DNA from: Moraxella lacunata
GTDB lineage: Bacteria > Pseudomonadota > Gammaproteobacteria > Pseudomonadales > Moraxellaceae
Direction of reading: 5' to 3'
Assembly: GCF_900453205.1 (NCBI RefSeq)
Contig: NZ_UGQU01000002.1
Coordinates: 496,001-560,000, forward strand
Length of the DNA: 64,000 nucleotides
The notes under the pieces: model-generated
Databases searched by the model: none
Seen by the model: the letters and a program-made list of their open reading frames with translations, nothing else
Told to the model about the DNA's origin: nothing
In this document: positions 18,867 to 28,650 of the stretch, piece by piece
How positions within the stretch are numbered: position 1 is the stretch's first letter
Layout: each line of letters starts with the position of its first letter
Program-made: the position numbers and the translations under genes

Positions 18867-21800
18867 ATGCAATCCATCAGTGTAAAAGTCAATGACAGCG
18901 TTCAGACCATTGCCGAAGCAAAGGTCATCACCAAAGACGGTCAACCTACCATCATCAAAGCCAATCGTAATGCCAACTATGAGCTTATCAACGATGCCAC
19001 AGGTCGTGGTCCTGACCACATCGTCACCAAGCGTGTTGGTAAAGATTTGCATATCTCTTTTGAAGAGAGTGCCGAAGAGTCCGACCTAATCATCGAAAAC
19101 TTCTATGACTATGACAAATCAGCACTCATCGGACAAGCCGAAAGCGGTCAATACCACTACTACGTGCCAGATACCGGTCTTACCCAAGACTATGTGACCG
19201 AGCTTGTCATCGGTGACATCGAAGGTCAGGCTCTAGGCGGTCAAGGCTATCCTGCGCCATGGTGGATTGGTGCAGAAGAAGGCAGTCGCTTTGGCATCAT
19301 GCCATGGCTTGTGGGCATCGCAGGTCTGGCTGGTATCATTGCCGCTGTGTCTGATAGTGATGATGACAAGGGCGGTAACAATAATACCGCTGTAGAAGTA
19401 GAAGATAAACCTCTGAGCATCTCTAACCTAGAAAGTAACACGACCGCACAAGGTGCAGCACAGGCACTAAGCTTTACTGTTACCAGTGATGGTGCTAAAG
19501 TGCCTGAAGCTGACATCTCCATCAATGGCACCATACTAAAAGATGCAGATGGCAAGACAGTTCAAAGTGATAGTGAAGGTAATGTGACCATCACTGCCGA
19601 GTTATTGGCATTAAATGGCATCACGCTCGGTGGTCTTAGCGATTTTACCATCGGTGCAAACAAAGACACTTATAAAGACGCCACAGCCACACTATACAAC
19701 CCACAAGTTGTAACCATGGATGGCGGTGTGGTTGTCACGCCCCATGAGACCGCGACCAAACTTGAAGTCTCCTACACCAAGCCAGGTGAGACAGAGCCTA
19801 CCACCGTTACATTCACCCATGAAGACACCAATGGCGATGGCGTGCCTGATACATGGGTAGATGATAAAAAAGATGACAGCATTACCATTGACCCCGCCAC
19901 TGGCAAAGTGGTCGTTCCTGTGGCTGAGATTGGCTCTAATACAGCCGTTACTGCTAAGCAAACCACCAATGTCGGCACAACCAATAACAGCGATGACGTG
20001 GGTGACATTCCATCAGCCAAACCTGCCGTAGACGCCATCAAAACAGGTGATGATGCAGGCGATGTTGTTGTGAAACCAAGTGACGATGCTACTGATGGCT
20101 CGGCAGTTGTTGTAAAATATACTGACAAAGATGGTAATAACAAACAAGTAACCATCACCAAAGACCAAGACGGTTGGGAGGCTGATGGCGATCTGCCAGA
20201 TGGCGTTGTCCTAGACAAAGACAATGGCACCGTAACCATCCAATCTGACAACGTAACCGACGGCTCTGACGTTACCGCCATTCAAACTGACCCAGGTCGC
20301 AAAGAGAGCGATCCGGTGTCTGATAAAGCAAGAATAAACGTGCCACAGCCAGAGATTACCGCCAATGATGACGGCTCTGTGACTGTCACGCCATCAGACA
20401 AAGCAGATAAAGTGGTTATCAACTATATCGACGAAGATGGCAAACCAAATACCGCTACCATCACCAAAGATGACAATGGCAACTGGACATCAGACGATGA
20501 CAACGTTATTATCAATAACGATGGCACCATTACTCTGCCAGATGACAAAGTCAAAGACGGCTCAGAAGTCTCTGCCAATCAGACCGTGGGCGATAAAGAC
20601 AGCGACAAAGGCACAGTAACCACCCAAGATAACGTGCCACAGCCAGAGATTACCGCCAATGATGACGGCTCTGTGACTGTTACGCCATCAGACAAAGCAG
20701 ATAAAGTGGTTATCAACTATATCGACGAAGATGGCAAACCAAATACCGCTACCATCACCAAAGATGACGATGGCAATTGGACATCAGACGATGACAACGT
20801 TGTTATCAATAACGATGGCACCATCACGCTACCTGCCGATAAAGTCAAAGACGGCTCAACTGCCACTGCTGAGCAAACAGTCGATGGCAAAGACAGCGAT
20901 AAAGTGCCAGTGGTTGCCAATAATGAAAATAATACCACCCCTGCCAAGCCTGCATCACCAGAGATTACCGCCAATAATGACGGCTCTGTGACTGTCACGC
21001 CATCAAAAGAAGCAGATAAAGTTGTCATCAACTATATCGACGAAGATGGCAAACCAAATACCGCTACCATCACCAAAGATGACAATGGCAATTGGACATC
21101 AGACGATAATAATGTCATCGTAAATCCAACTACGGGTGAGACCACCATTCCAGCCGATAAAGTCAAAGACGGCTCAACGGTCACCGCACAACAAACCACC
21201 CCTGTGGGAACCAGCGATCCAGCAGATGCGACCGCCAAAGATGGCATTGCCGAACCTGACGTGACCGCCAACAATGACGGCTCGGTAACTGTTAAGCCAG
21301 CAGATGATGCCACAGAGGTTGAAATCAGCTATGTAGATGAAGATGGTAAAGAGCAGACTGTGACAGTTACCAAAGACAAAGACGGCAACTGGACAGCAGA
21401 CGATGACAACGTTGTGATCAACGATGACGGCACCATCACGCTACCTGCCGATAAAGTCAAAGACGGCTCTGACGTGACTGCCAACCAAACTACTGACAAT
21501 GGTAAGAGTGGTGATGCTTCTGATACAGCAGGAGACGCCAGAGCTGACGCTCCAACTGTCACCCCATCTACCACAGACGGCTCTGTAACTGCCACACCAG
21601 GAACTGACAATGCCAAATTAGTCGTAACATACACCGATGAAGATGGCAAAGAGCAAACCGTTACCATCAATAAAGATGCTGACGGCAACTGGACAGCTGA
21701 AGGTACATTGCCAGAGGGTGTCACTGTTGATAAAGATGGTAAAGTTACCATTCCACAAGATGCGGTGAAAGATGAAAGCACTGTCACAGCTGCAGCTCAA

Positions 21801-24782
21801 AACACCACAGGTGGCAAGGCACAAGACCAAGCGGACACCAATAGGGATACTGGCACAGCCACAGACCCTGCCATCGAAGCCACTCGTAACCCAGACAACA
21901 GCGTTTCAGTTAAAACTGAACCAAACGCTACCGTGACTGACAAAGATGGCAACCCAATCACTGATGACAACGGTAACCCAATCGTTGCTGACAAAGATGG
22001 CAATGCAACCATCCCAGCAGACAAAGTGCCTGCCGACAACACCATCGGTGCCAAAGACCCTGCAGGTAACACTGCCACAGATACCGTTGATCCAGCTGAC
22101 ACCACCGCGCCAACTGTGGAAGCCACTCGTAACCCAGACAACAGCGTTTCAGTTAAAACTGAACCAAACGCTACCGTGACTGACAAAGATGGCAACCCAA
22201 TCACTGATGACAACGGTAACCCAATCGTTGCTGACAAAGATGGCAATGCAACCATCCCAGCAGACAAAGTGCCTGCCGACAACACCATCGGTGCCAAAGA
22301 CCCTGCAGGTAACACTGCCACAGATACCGTTGATCCAGCTGACACCACCGCGCCAACTGTGGAAGCCACTCGTAACCCAGACAACAGCGTTTCAGTTAAA
22401 ACTGAACCAAACGCTACCGTGACTGACAAAGATGGCAACCCAATCACTGATGACAACGGTAACCCAATCGTTGCTGACAAAGATGGCAATGCAACCATCC
22501 CAGCAGACAAAGTGCCTGCCGACAACACCATCGGTGCCAAAGACCCTGCAGGTAACACTGCCACAGATACCGTTGATCCAGCTGACACCACCGCGCCAAC
22601 TGTGGAAGCCACTCGTAACCCAGACAACAGCGTTTCAGTTAAAACTGAACCAAACGCTACCGTGACTGACAAAGATGGCAACCCAATCACTGATGACAAC
22701 GGTAACCCAATCGTTGCTGACAAAGATGGCAATGCAACCATCCCAGCAGACAAAGTGCCTGCCGACAACACCATCGGTGCCAAAGACCCTGCAGGTAACA
22801 CTGCCACAGATACCGTTGATCCAGCTGACACCACCGCGCCAACTGTGGAAGCCACTCGTAACCCAGACAACAGCGTTTCAGTTAAAACTGAACCAAACGC
22901 TACCGTGACTGACAAAGATGGCAACCCAATCACTGATGACAACGGTAACCCAATCGTTGCTGACAAAGATGGCAATGCAACCATCCCAGCAGACAAAGTG
23001 CCTGCCGACAACACCATCGGTGCCAAAGACCCTGCAGGTAACACTGCCACAGATACCGTTGATCCAGCTGACACTACTTCGACCGAGCTGTCAATTAGTG
23101 TTGATGAAGCTGAGATTGAAGAGGGCGGCACAGTAACATTCATAGTGACCCGTACAGGCGATACTAATAAAGGGTCGTCAGTTGGTTGGACGCTGACTGG
23201 TTCAGGAGATAACCCTGCTACTGTAAAAGATGCTGAAAGTGACTTTGCTGATAGCCAAGCGACTTCTGGTAAGCTAACTTTTGCTGTAGGTGAAATCACC
23301 AAGACCATTACGGTGCAAACCAAAGATGACCAAGTGATAGAGCCAAACGAAGGCTTTACAGTAACATTGTCAGGTGCAACAGGTGCAACCGTCACCAAAG
23401 ACAGTGAATCTTCAGTGATTAAAAACAACGATAAACTTGTTGTGAAGCTAGAATCTAAAAATGACAGTTTCTCAGCATCGCCTGCAGTGGGTAGTGGTGA
23501 TGATAAGTACACCAATAGTCAAGAAGTGACTGTTTCTAATATTCCAAAAGATGTAAAATGGGAATATAATATCGGTGCAGGCTGGATGGAAGGCGAGGAA
23601 GCGTCAGATGAAGGTGTAGCGACCATTACTCTGCCTAAAAATGAAAGTTGGAAGGGTAAAGAGTATGTCATTGAGGCTCGCATTAAGGCGGGTCAAGGTT
23701 ATGATGTAGAGAGTACAAAGTCTGATAAACTTGAAATGACCTTAGACCAAGTGGCTCGTGTTCCTACCGCTATCAACTATAAAGATGGCGTACTAACAGG
23801 TGAGGCTGAAGCGGGAGCATTTATCTATAATGACCAAAATGGTGATGGTGTCTATCAAGTGGGCGAAGAGTTTGCTATCGCTGATGACAATGGCATCTTT
23901 AACCTAACTTTAGCGAATAACTTGATTGATTATCCAGATCGTGGTGACCGTGAATGGGATAAAATCCAAGCCAGCTTAGGTGTTATTGATAAAGCGGGTA
24001 ATACCTTGGATGCAAACAAGCAGGGCAAGTTGTATTACTTTGGCAATCTAGATACCTATGACTGGTTTGAGAAAGGGGATCGAACTGGAGGTCTCGTCAA
24101 TAGGGTTCATACTTTAACAGATGCCGATGATGTTGTGTTAGCGGGGGGGTTGTTGAAAGGAACCTATGATTTAGGTGATGGCAATAACTCGCTGGTAGTA
24201 ACAGGAAGGGGTTTAGCCTCAGGCACTAAAGTTGTCACAGGTAATGGCAATGATAACATCTATCTTAATAGAGGTATGGATGGTTCAAGCATCGAAATGG
24301 GTGGTGGGGATGACATTCTTAACCTAACCTATGTTGGATACTTGGCAAACGTTGATATGGGTGCAGGCAATGACACTCTTATTGTGAGAAGAGACAAAGA
24401 TCTTACATCTGGTAATGCTAGTAACAGTATTGATGGTGGTGAAGGTGTTGATACCATGGTCTTTGATGCATCTAACGGTAACTATACCTTGGATAAAATT
24501 ACTGGCTTCGAAGCTTATGACTTGACAGGTCAGGGTGCGAACACTTTGAATATTACCCGTGCCGAGCTATTTACCAATAATAGTGGCTCTTTCATTGATG
24601 TTCAGGGTGCTACCCATGATTCGGTGATCATAGTCACAGGCAATGGTGATGATACCGTTAAGTGGTACGGCTCATCTGTGAGCACCGGCAAAGTCACCTA
24701 TGATAACACTGAATATGATGTCTACACCGATGGTCAGGGTAACCAACTATGGGTGGAGAATGTCACAGTAACAGGCCTCTAA
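18867..24782 (+). CDS. Giant Bap-like repetitive adhesin with RTX-type C-terminus
   Basis: This 1971-residue acidic surface protein has no classical signal peptide. Residues 1-130 form a BapA-prefix-like domain, followed by GIMPWLVGIAGLAGIIAA at about 147-164, a segment that in such adhesins acts as the retention plug. Bacterial Ig-like modules then run to about residue 1000 (several with PEITANDDGSVTVTPS and DEDGKPNTATITKDD). Five identical 81-residue repeats follow (1004-1405), then a Calx-beta-like domain (about 1410-1500) and a C-terminal region with GxGND-type nonapeptides (GNGNDNIYL, MGGGDDILNL, GAGNDTLIV). The layout fits type I secretion and biofilm adhesion. No type I secretion genes are in this window. 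Confidence 0.9.
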   Translation: MQSISVKVNDSVQTIAEAKVITKDGQPTIIKANRNANYELINDATGRGPDHIVTKRVGKDLHISFEESAEESDLIIENFYDYDKSALIGQAESGQYHYYVPDTGLTQDYVTELVIGDIEGQALGGQGYPAPWWIGAEEGSRFGIMPWLVGIAGLAGIIAAVSDSDDDKGGNNNTAVEVEDKPLSISNLESNTTAQGAAQALSFTVTSDGAKVPEADISINGTILKDADGKTVQSDSEGNVTITAELLALNGITLGGLSDFTIGANKDTYKDATATLYNPQVVTMDGGVVVTPHETATKLEVSYTKPGETEPTTVTFTHEDTNGDGVPDTWVDDKKDDSITIDPATGKVVVPVAEIGSNTAVTAKQTTNVGTTNNSDDVGDIPSAKPAVDAIKTGDDAGDVVVKPSDDATDGSAVVVKYTDKDGNNKQVTITKDQDGWEADGDLPDGVVLDKDNGTVTIQSDNVTDGSDVTAIQTDPGRKESDPVSDKARINVPQPEITANDDGSVTVTPSDKADKVVINYIDEDGKPNTATITKDDNGNWTSDDDNVIINNDGTITLPDDKVKDGSEVSANQTVGDKDSDKGTVTTQDNVPQPEITANDDGSVTVTPSDKADKVVINYIDEDGKPNTATITKDDDGNWTSDDDNVVINNDGTITLPADKVKDGSTATAEQTVDGKDSDKVPVVANNENNTTPAKPASPEITANNDGSVTVTPSKEADKVVINYIDEDGKPNTATITKDDNGNWTSDDNNVIVNPTTGETTIPADKVKDGSTVTAQQTTPVGTSDPADATAKDGIAEPDVTANNDGSVTVKPADDATEVEISYVDEDGKEQTVTVTKDKDGNWTADDDNVVINDDGTITLPADKVKDGSDVTANQTTDNGKSGDASDTAGDARADAPTVTPSTTDGSVTATPGTDNAKLVVTYTDEDGKEQTVTINKDADGNWTAEGTLPEGVTVDKDGKVTIPQDAVKDESTVTAAAQNTTGGKAQDQADTNRDTGTATDPAIEATRNPDNSVSVKTEPNATVTDKDGNPITDDNGNPIVADKDGNATIPADKVPADNTIGAKDPAGNTATDTVDPADTTAPTVEATRNPDNSVSVKTEPNATVTDKDGNPITDDNGNPIVADKDGNATIPADKVPADNTIGAKDPAGNTATDTVDPADTTAPTVEATRNPDNSVSVKTEPNATVTDKDGNPITDDNGNPIVADKDGNATIPADKVPADNTIGAKDPAGNTATDTVDPADTTAPTVEATRNPDNSVSVKTEPNATVTDKDGNPITDDNGNPIVADKDGNATIPADKVPADNTIGAKDPAGNTATDTVDPADTTAPTVEATRNPDNSVSVKTEPNATVTDKDGNPITDDNGNPIVADKDGNATIPADKVPADNTIGAKDPAGNTATDTVDPADTTSTELSISVDEAEIEEGGTVTFIVTRTGDTNKGSSVGWTLTGSGDNPATVKDAESDFADSQATSGKLTFAVGEITKTITVQTKDDQVIEPNEGFTVTLSGATGATVTKDSESSVIKNNDKLVVKLESKNDSFSASPAVGSGDDKYTNSQEVTVSNIPKDVKWEYNIGAGWMEGEEASDEGVATITLPKNESWKGKEYVIEARIKAGQGYDVESTKSDKLEMTLDQVARVPTAINYKDGVLTGEAEAGAFIYNDQNGDGVYQVGEEFAIADDNGIFNLTLANNLIDYPDRGDREWDKIQASLGVIDKAGNTLDANKQGKLYYFGNLDTYDWFEKGDRTGGLVNRVHTLTDADDVVLAGGLLKGTYDLGDGNNSLVVTGRGLASGTKVVTGNGNDNIYLNRGMDGSSIEMGGGDDILNLTYVGYLANVDMGAGNDTLIVRRDKDLTSGNASNSIDGGEGVDTMVFDASNGNYTLDKITGFEAYDLTGQGANTLNITRAELFTNNSGSFIDVQGATHDSVIIVTGNGDDTVKWYGSSVSTGKVTYDNTEYDVYTDGQGNQLWVENVTVTGL
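21876..23073 (+). repeat. Five tandem 243-bp repeats in the adhesin
   Basis: Units start at 21876, 22119, 22362, 22605 and 22848. Each encodes 81 residues beginning EATRNPDNSVSVKTEP and containing TDKDGNPITDDNGNPIVADK. As read, the units are identical at nucleotide level, including silent positions. The first is preceded by a slightly different residue, and the last diverges at 23073. Identity implies recent amplification or gene conversion, and copy number in an assembly may be wrong. Confidence 0.95.
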
Positions 24783-24803
24783 ACTTAATTGTAAAACATC
24801 CAT

Positions 24804-24832
24804 CAAAACGCTCCCAAGTTGGGGGCGTTTTG
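24804..24832 (+). terminator. Terminator of the adhesin gene
   Basis: CAAAACGCTCCC pairs with GGGGGCGTTTTG around AAGTT, 22 bases after the stop. Confidence 0.88.
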
Positions 24833-24939
24833 TTTTGGCATCACTTTTGATATTGCAAAGAGGGCAGATGGGAGAATGGGTATTGAGATTTTTTGACAGC
24901 ATGTCTAACAAACGGCATGCTAAGGGGTAGATACTCAGG

Positions 24940-25581
24940 TCAGCGTTTTGACAAATCTTGTAGTGGCTTAGACATTTTATCTACATGCCTGCCTTCTACG
25001 CCGTCATAATAGGCATAAATCTTGGGTAAATCCGCCTCAATGTCGCCTGTGGGATAAAACAAGGGCATAAAGCGGACTTCTTTGGTTTTATAATCCATCG
25101 CCACAGGCAAGATAGGCACACCTGCCCCCACCGCCAGATAATAAAAGCCTGTTTTCCACTCATCGGTATAACCCCGAGTACCTTCGGGGGCTAGCCCCAA
25201 AAAGAGCGGTTTGCCAGTTTTAAAGCGGTCAATGTTGGCTTGTAATACCGAGCCTTTTTTGTCCCTATCAATGGGAATGACCCCTGCCCACGTCAAAAAA
25301 TGCGACATGATGGGGAGCTTGAACAGCTGTTTTTTACCCAGTAATTTGATGTCCACATCAAGGGCGAGTAGGGTGGGAATGGCGTACACGCCGTCCATGT
25401 TGGAGGTGTGGGGAACAGCAAGCAGTACCGCCTGCGAGACGTTGGGAATCTCGCCTGTGATACGCCAGCCTGTCTTGTCCAAAAAGGCACGAGCAAGGCG
25501 TGGGGCGATTTTGCCATGCCTGCGTGGAACGTTGTCGCCTAGGGCGGTGGGGTCGATGGTAGGTAGGGCGTTCATGTCCAT
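24940..25581 (-). CDS. PlsC-like 1-acyl-glycerol-3-phosphate (or related) acyltransferase
   Basis: A 213-residue membrane-associated acyltransferase. The catalytic H-x4-D is in VPHTSNMDG, the second block is IPIDRD, and the glycerol-phosphate-binding block is APEGTRG; VPILPVAMDY forms the fourth. Members transfer an acyl group to lysophosphatidic acid or to other acceptors; the short form here is close to proteins annotated only as acyltransferases. I chose the ATG at 25581, which has AAGGA eight bases upstream, over a longer frame. It lies 300 bases downstream of plsB on the same strand, consistent with a lipid-synthesis role. Confidence 0.82.
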   Translation of the reverse strand: MDMNALPTIDPTALGDNVPRRHGKIAPRLARAFLDKTGWRITGEIPNVSQAVLLAVPHTSNMDGVYAIPTLLALDVDIKLLGKKQLFKLPIMSHFLTWAGVIPIDRDKKGSVLQANIDRFKTGKPLFLGLAPEGTRGYTDEWKTGFYYLAVGAGVPILPVAMDYKTKEVRFMPLFYPTGDIEADLPKIYAYYDGVEGRHVDKMSKPLQDLSKR

Positions 25582-25708
25582 GGGGATTTTCCTTAAAATG
25601 GGTTTGGGGCATGTCTGGGCGACACGCTCTAAATCGGTGTGTCTTTCATGGGACAAATTACCATTTGCCCCATGTATTTATCCAAAAAATATTCAACGCA
25701 TTTTAACG

Positions 25709-25857
25709 TATATCTAACGAATTTGATATTTACCACAGGATTTGTAGGGGCGTGCTCAGCACGCCCTTGATGATATAACGATTTTATCAGGCGTGCAGAG
25801 CCAGTCCCTACGCCCACATATTATAAATCTGTGGTAATTTTAAAGTTCTTTATCTGT
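25709..25857. repeat. Dispersed repeat family B, copy 3
   Basis: TATCTAACGAATTTGATATTTACCACAGG at the left (quoted in parts: TATCTAACGAA, ATTTACCACAGG) and CTGTGGTAATTTTAAAG...TTTATCTGTG at the right. The interior GTAGGGGCGTGCTCAGCACG matches copy 1. The outermost bases are degenerate. It fills most of the gap between the PlsC-like gene and plsB. Confidence 0.55.
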
Positions 25858-25877
25858 GTTTTAAACTAATAAATCAG

Positions 25878-28493
25878 CTATCTGCGTCCAAATTTGCGTT
25901 TGTTGATAATCTCGCTCATGACAGTGTTAATCTCGTCATCATCGAGATGAGCGGTGTGATGTAGCAGTTCTAGCATGTCAGGGTTAAGGACAAATTTGGC
26001 GTGTTTGGCAATCTCATCAATGCGTTCATCAAACCCAAGCAGTCCTTGTTCATCGGTCGCTACGTAATCTAGGCGTTTTAGGGTATTTAAAAAACTGGTA
26101 AAGAGTGCTTTATCAAATGAATCTGGCAAATCATCAGCATACAGTAGGGAGATACGCTGTGCCAGTACATGAGATAGGTTAACCACCTGTTCGCTTGTTA
26201 GGCGGTTTGAGCCTTGCTCGGACAACAAGGTCAATGCCATAAAGTAGCGTTCTAGACTCTGTTGGGCAGGGTTGGCTAGCACGATGAGCTGTTGGTAGGC
26301 AGGCGAGTTGCTTTGGGGGGCACCGACCACGCCATTGCCCAAATCCACCACCACGCCCTCATGGATAAGTACGTCAAGCACCTCAAAGATGAAGTCGCTG
26401 ATGGTGCGTTGGCGGAATTTTAAAAACAGTTCGGTTTGTAAAAAGGGATATAACAGCTCGGCAATGCTGACCAGTTGAGCCTTATTAATGCGTCCATTTC
26501 TTTGGATAAGCGAAGCAAGCAGGCTTGGCAGGATAAAGACGTGTAGGATGTTATTTTTAAAATAACTGAGCAGGGGGGCTTGTTTGTCCGCTACTTTTAT
26601 CATGTCGCCTAGCACATGGGGGAGTTTTTCGGTGAGTTTTAACTTCATGGCATATTGCAAGATATCATCAGGCGACATGTCGGTGATGTGCGTGTCCTTA
26701 TCATAGGGCAGTGCTTGGGCGATACGCTGATATAGGGCGATTTGCTCCATCGCTTGGGCTTCGCCTAAGGCAGATTTTGGGGTGGACAGTAGCACGAGTG
26801 CCATGAGTGAGACAGGGTTTACCACCACGGCTTTGTTGATGTTTTGCAAAATCTTAACGCCGAGGTTTTGTACCAAAGCATGTGTCTTTTTGGTGTTGTC
26901 GTTGCTGTCGTCTTGGGCTTTGACATCAAATTTTTGCATGAAATAATCCAAATGCAACGGCTCACCAAATGAGACGTGTACCGTCCCAAAAATCCGCTCT
27001 ATCTTTTTGGCAGTTTGGAGGATTTGTAGTAGATTTTCGCTTTCTTTGGGCTTGCCTTTGAGCTCGCCCACATAAGTCGCTCCTTCCATAATCCGTTCAT
27101 AGCTGATGTAGGTCGGGATGAAGACCACGGGCTTGGCAGGCTCACGCAGATAACTACCCACGGTCATGGCAAGCATACCGAGCTTGGGCGGTAGCAGACG
27201 CCCCGAGCGAGAGCGACCGCCTTCAATGAAATACTCAATGGGAACGGCACGTTTCATCAGGGTGTGAACGTATTCTTTAAAGACTGTGCTGTACAAGGCA
27301 TTGCCCTTAAAGCTACGACGCATAAAAAACGCCCCGCCATTTCGCAGAATCTCACCCACGATAGGCAGATTGAGGTTTTCCCCTGCGGCGATGTATGGAA
27401 TGCGTAAACCCCGTTTATAAATCACATAAGACAGGAGCATGTAGTCAATGTGGCTACGGTGGCATGGCACATAGATGATTTGGTGGTCGGGGGCAAGCTT
27501 ACGCACCCGCTCAAAATGACGCACTTCCACGCCGTCATAGAGTCGCTCCCAAAGCCACGTCAAAAAGTGGTCAAAAAAACGCACGACAGAGTGTGAATAA
27601 TCGCTTGTTATCTCACCCACATAACCGCTGGCTTCTTTTTTGATTTGGGCGATGGTTTTGCCTGTGCGGATGGCTTCTTTTTCTATGGCTTCTTGGACGA
27701 TGGGCGATGATAAGATTTGCCCCGTCACGTTGCGTTTGTCAGATAGGTCAGGCCCGATGATACTGGTGCGTTGTTTGTCCAAATAGCCTTTTAGGCGTTG
27801 GCTGATATGGTTTGCCAAGTGCGATGTACTAAGGTCTACATTGTCAGCATGGTCGTCCTTGCTGTCTTGAATAAGCTTTTGTAAATCCTTGGGCTGAGCA
27901 AACTGCACTGCCGTATCACGCCCCATGACCCCGATATTAAAGAGCTGTTTGGGAATGCTGGGGCTATTCCATTCGTCCGCCATGAGCAGGCGAAACAGGC
28001 TGTCTTCTTTGCTTGGGGCTCGTCCCCATAGGATGGTCACGGGAATGAGTCGCACACGCAATGTGGGGTCATCGATACATGCTTTGATGAGTCGCTCTAA
28101 GCGTGGCGATGGAATGTTCTCTGAGCCGTGACGGTGCTTTAAAAAGATGACAGAGGCACTCTCATTAAGACTGCCAATGCTGGTACTGGCAAGGGCGGAT
28201 GGTAGATTTAACTCTTGGGTTTTAACATCCACGAGCAGACTGTTGGAGCGTGAATATTCTCTTAGCACATAAAACGTGGGAATATCATCATCAAGCTCTG
28301 GCACTTCGCCCAAGATTTGTGCTTTGACCGCCAAAGATAAGCCTTTGCCTGATAAGTTGCGATAGACCGATGGTTTGTTTTCTGCTCTTTTGGGGGCTTC
28401 TTGCTGGTTTTGGTGGGTGGGTTTTGGGGTGTTATTTGGTTTTTTAGAAAAAATCTGAGAGATATTCGGAAGTTTTAACATAGTACGTGCCAT
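25878..28493 (-). CDS. plsB: Glycerol-3-phosphate 1-O-acyltransferase PlsB
   Basis: At 871 residues this is close to the usual length for PlsB. It catalyses the first acylation of sn-glycerol-3-phosphate at the inner membrane. All four acyltransferase blocks are visible near the middle: VPCHRSHIDYM (H-x4-D at about 341-346), GAFFMRRSF, the substrate-binding IEGGRSRSGRLL, and VVFIPTYISYERI. The N-terminal 60 residues are basic and Pro/Gln/Asn-rich. The start is uncertain between 28493 and the Met four codons later; neither has a strong Shine-Dalgarno. It is divergent from tesB. Confidence 0.97.
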   Translation of the reverse strand: MARTMLKLPNISQIFSKKPNNTPKPTHQNQQEAPKRAENKPSVYRNLSGKGLSLAVKAQILGEVPELDDDIPTFYVLREYSRSNSLLVDVKTQELNLPSALASTSIGSLNESASVIFLKHRHGSENIPSPRLERLIKACIDDPTLRVRLIPVTILWGRAPSKEDSLFRLLMADEWNSPSIPKQLFNIGVMGRDTAVQFAQPKDLQKLIQDSKDDHADNVDLSTSHLANHISQRLKGYLDKQRTSIIGPDLSDKRNVTGQILSSPIVQEAIEKEAIRTGKTIAQIKKEASGYVGEITSDYSHSVVRFFDHFLTWLWERLYDGVEVRHFERVRKLAPDHQIIYVPCHRSHIDYMLLSYVIYKRGLRIPYIAAGENLNLPIVGEILRNGGAFFMRRSFKGNALYSTVFKEYVHTLMKRAVPIEYFIEGGRSRSGRLLPPKLGMLAMTVGSYLREPAKPVVFIPTYISYERIMEGATYVGELKGKPKESENLLQILQTAKKIERIFGTVHVSFGEPLHLDYFMQKFDVKAQDDSNDNTKKTHALVQNLGVKILQNINKAVVVNPVSLMALVLLSTPKSALGEAQAMEQIALYQRIAQALPYDKDTHITDMSPDDILQYAMKLKLTEKLPHVLGDMIKVADKQAPLLSYFKNNILHVFILPSLLASLIQRNGRINKAQLVSIAELLYPFLQTELFLKFRQRTISDFIFEVLDVLIHEGVVVDLGNGVVGAPQSNSPAYQQLIVLANPAQQSLERYFMALTLLSEQGSNRLTSEQVVNLSHVLAQRISLLYADDLPDSFDKALFTSFLNTLKRLDYVATDEQGLLGFDERIDEIAKHAKFVLNPDMLELLHHTAHLDDDEINTVMSEIINKRKFGRR

Positions 28494-28650
28494 GATTTGA
28501 CAATAATCTTAGTATTTTAACATTTTTAACTAGAAATGGACAAAAATTTTGTTATACTTGTACGCCTGCCAGAAACGGTGTGGTTTGATGACATTTGTCA
28601 ATACAGGTAGCACCGCTTGCCCTTAACCATTTTAGATGTGTGGAATGATT

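Noticed and set aside
21946..23136. Five repeated 72-77 codon frames on the plus strand within the adhesin repeats
   Set aside because: They are the +1 frame of the 243-bp repeats and do not represent separate genes or a CRISPR array; the unit is coding and has no spacers.
21797..23515. A 572-codon open frame on the minus strand opposite the adhesin
   Set aside because: It is an artefact of the repeated, stop-poor antisense of the adhesin; the product is a low-complexity Ser/Val/Leu repeat with no start signal of its own.
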